Shown here one piece after another: positions 42,487-42,851 of a DNA stretch of 42,851 bases (the first letter of the stretch is position 1; each line of letters starts with the position of its first letter). The notes below the pieces were generated by a model that saw only the letters and a list, made by a program, of their open reading frames with translations, made no database searches and was not told the DNA's origin. Location: positions 1 through 42,851 of the forward strand of contig JAPZTJ010000016.1 in the NCBI GenBank assembly GCA_027532555.1, given 5' to 3'. Origin of the DNA: Aquidulcibacter sp. GTDB taxonomy: Bacteria > Pseudomonadota > Alphaproteobacteria > Caulobacterales > Aquidulcibacteraceae. Made by a program: the position numbers and the translations under genes.

Positions 42487-42851
42487 TATTGGGTTTACGT
42501 GCGAGGATCGCGCTTAGCGCCATCCTCATGAGTGTGATCGCAGCACTGGTAGCGGCGTTGGCGCCCGACTATGTCTATAGTCTGCGCGACCAGCTATTCA
42601 TGGCCAGTCTAGCACCTGCCGAGAAGATGCAATTGGGGCGCTTACTTGAAACATCTGGACAGTGCTCGCCGTTGGTTTACGACTTCAAGATGGATCACGG
42701 CTTTGCGCCTTGGCGACTGAATTACGGCTGGGCTTTAGGCGGACTTATCGGGTTGACCGCCATCTGTTGCGCCGGGTTTGCGGTCATCTCTGCAGGACGG
42801 ATCGCGGCACCTATCGAGGCAATTGCCAGCAGCGCACGCAAAATCGCAACA
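42483..42851 (+). CDS. Sensor histidine kinase, N-terminal part
   Basis: 123 codons are visible before the window end. The N-terminus has a first membrane helix (ALSAILMSVIAALVAAL), a periplasmic segment of about 55 residues, a second helix (GWALGGLIGLTAICCAGFAVI) and the beginning of a HAMP linker (RIAAPIEAIASSARKIA). The catalytic domains must lie beyond 42851. It overlaps the regulator stop by four bases and is therefore its partner. Truncated by the window, not by mutation. Confidence 0.85.
   Translation, partial: MILGLRARIALSAILMSVIAALVAALAPDYVYSLRDQLFMASLAPAEKMQLGRLLETSGQCSPLVYDFKMDHGFAPWRLNYGWALGGLIGLTAICCAGFAVISAGRIAAPIEAIASSARKIAT

Overview
The window is chromosomal DNA from an alphaproteobacterium, most likely a Caulobacterales or Hyphomonadaceae-type dimorphic bacterium of roughly 55-60 % GC. 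The strongest markers are a GcrA cell-cycle regulator next to a ChpT histidine phosphotransferase, the RRPM-type N-terminus of IF-3, a probable (2S)-methylsuccinyl-CoA dehydrogenase of the ethylmalonyl-CoA pathway, and a large TonB-dependent receptor. No tRNA, rRNA, CRISPR array, prophage or intact insertion sequence was seen. The exact genus cannot be fixed from the sequence alone.

Layout. 1-290 folds into a rod-like structure that may be a 6S-type RNA. It precedes a GNAT-like/cupin-like gene pair (290-2345). 2.35-7.7 kb is housekeeping: a Tat-exported esterase, a cold-shock protein, ArfB ribosome rescue factor, a 2OG-Fe(II) oxygenase, aspartate aminotransferase, a Sua5-type tRNA threonylcarbamoyladenylate synthase and a small secreted SnoaL-like protein. 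7.77-9.62 kb is a YceI / cytochrome b561 / YceI operon. An acyl-CoA dehydrogenase (9.8-11.6 kb) runs head-on into a compact chemotaxis operon, cheA-cheW-cheY-cheB-cheR (minus strand), which has chpT directly upstream and gcrA divergent from chpT. Thus motility signalling and the CckA-ChpT-CtrA / GcrA cell-cycle circuit sit side by side.

18.8-27.4 kb carries the probable methylsuccinyl-CoA dehydrogenase, an EAL-domain protein, a TolC-family channel, an alpha/beta-hydrolase-like protein that lacks its serine nucleophile, and a telA-xpaC-xpaC operon. 27.6-33.4 kb is a visibly more AT-rich three-gene unit (TonB-dependent receptor, secreted alpha/beta hydrolase, sulfatase) that looks like a nutrient-scavenging island for a sulfated or esterified substrate. 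Next to it, 33.36-35.7 kb looks like decaying DNA: a 938-bp gene-poor stretch with MITE/REP-like inverted repeats, then a membrane sensor histidine kinase interrupted by a single in-frame amber codon just before its HisKA domain.

35.7-42.85 kb returns to ordinary genes: infC (which appears to start at a rare AUC codon), two envelope glycosyltransferases, an SDR dehydrogenase, an SMP-30/gluconolactonase-like enzyme preceded by a pair of 16-bp operator-like repeats, and a cytochrome b561 / OmpR-type regulator / sensor kinase operon cut by the window end. The best leads are the amber-interrupted kinase with its flanking repeats, the AUC start of infC, the pseudo-hydrolase, the receptor-hydrolase-sulfatase island, and the paired operator-like repeats upstream of the lactonase-like gene.
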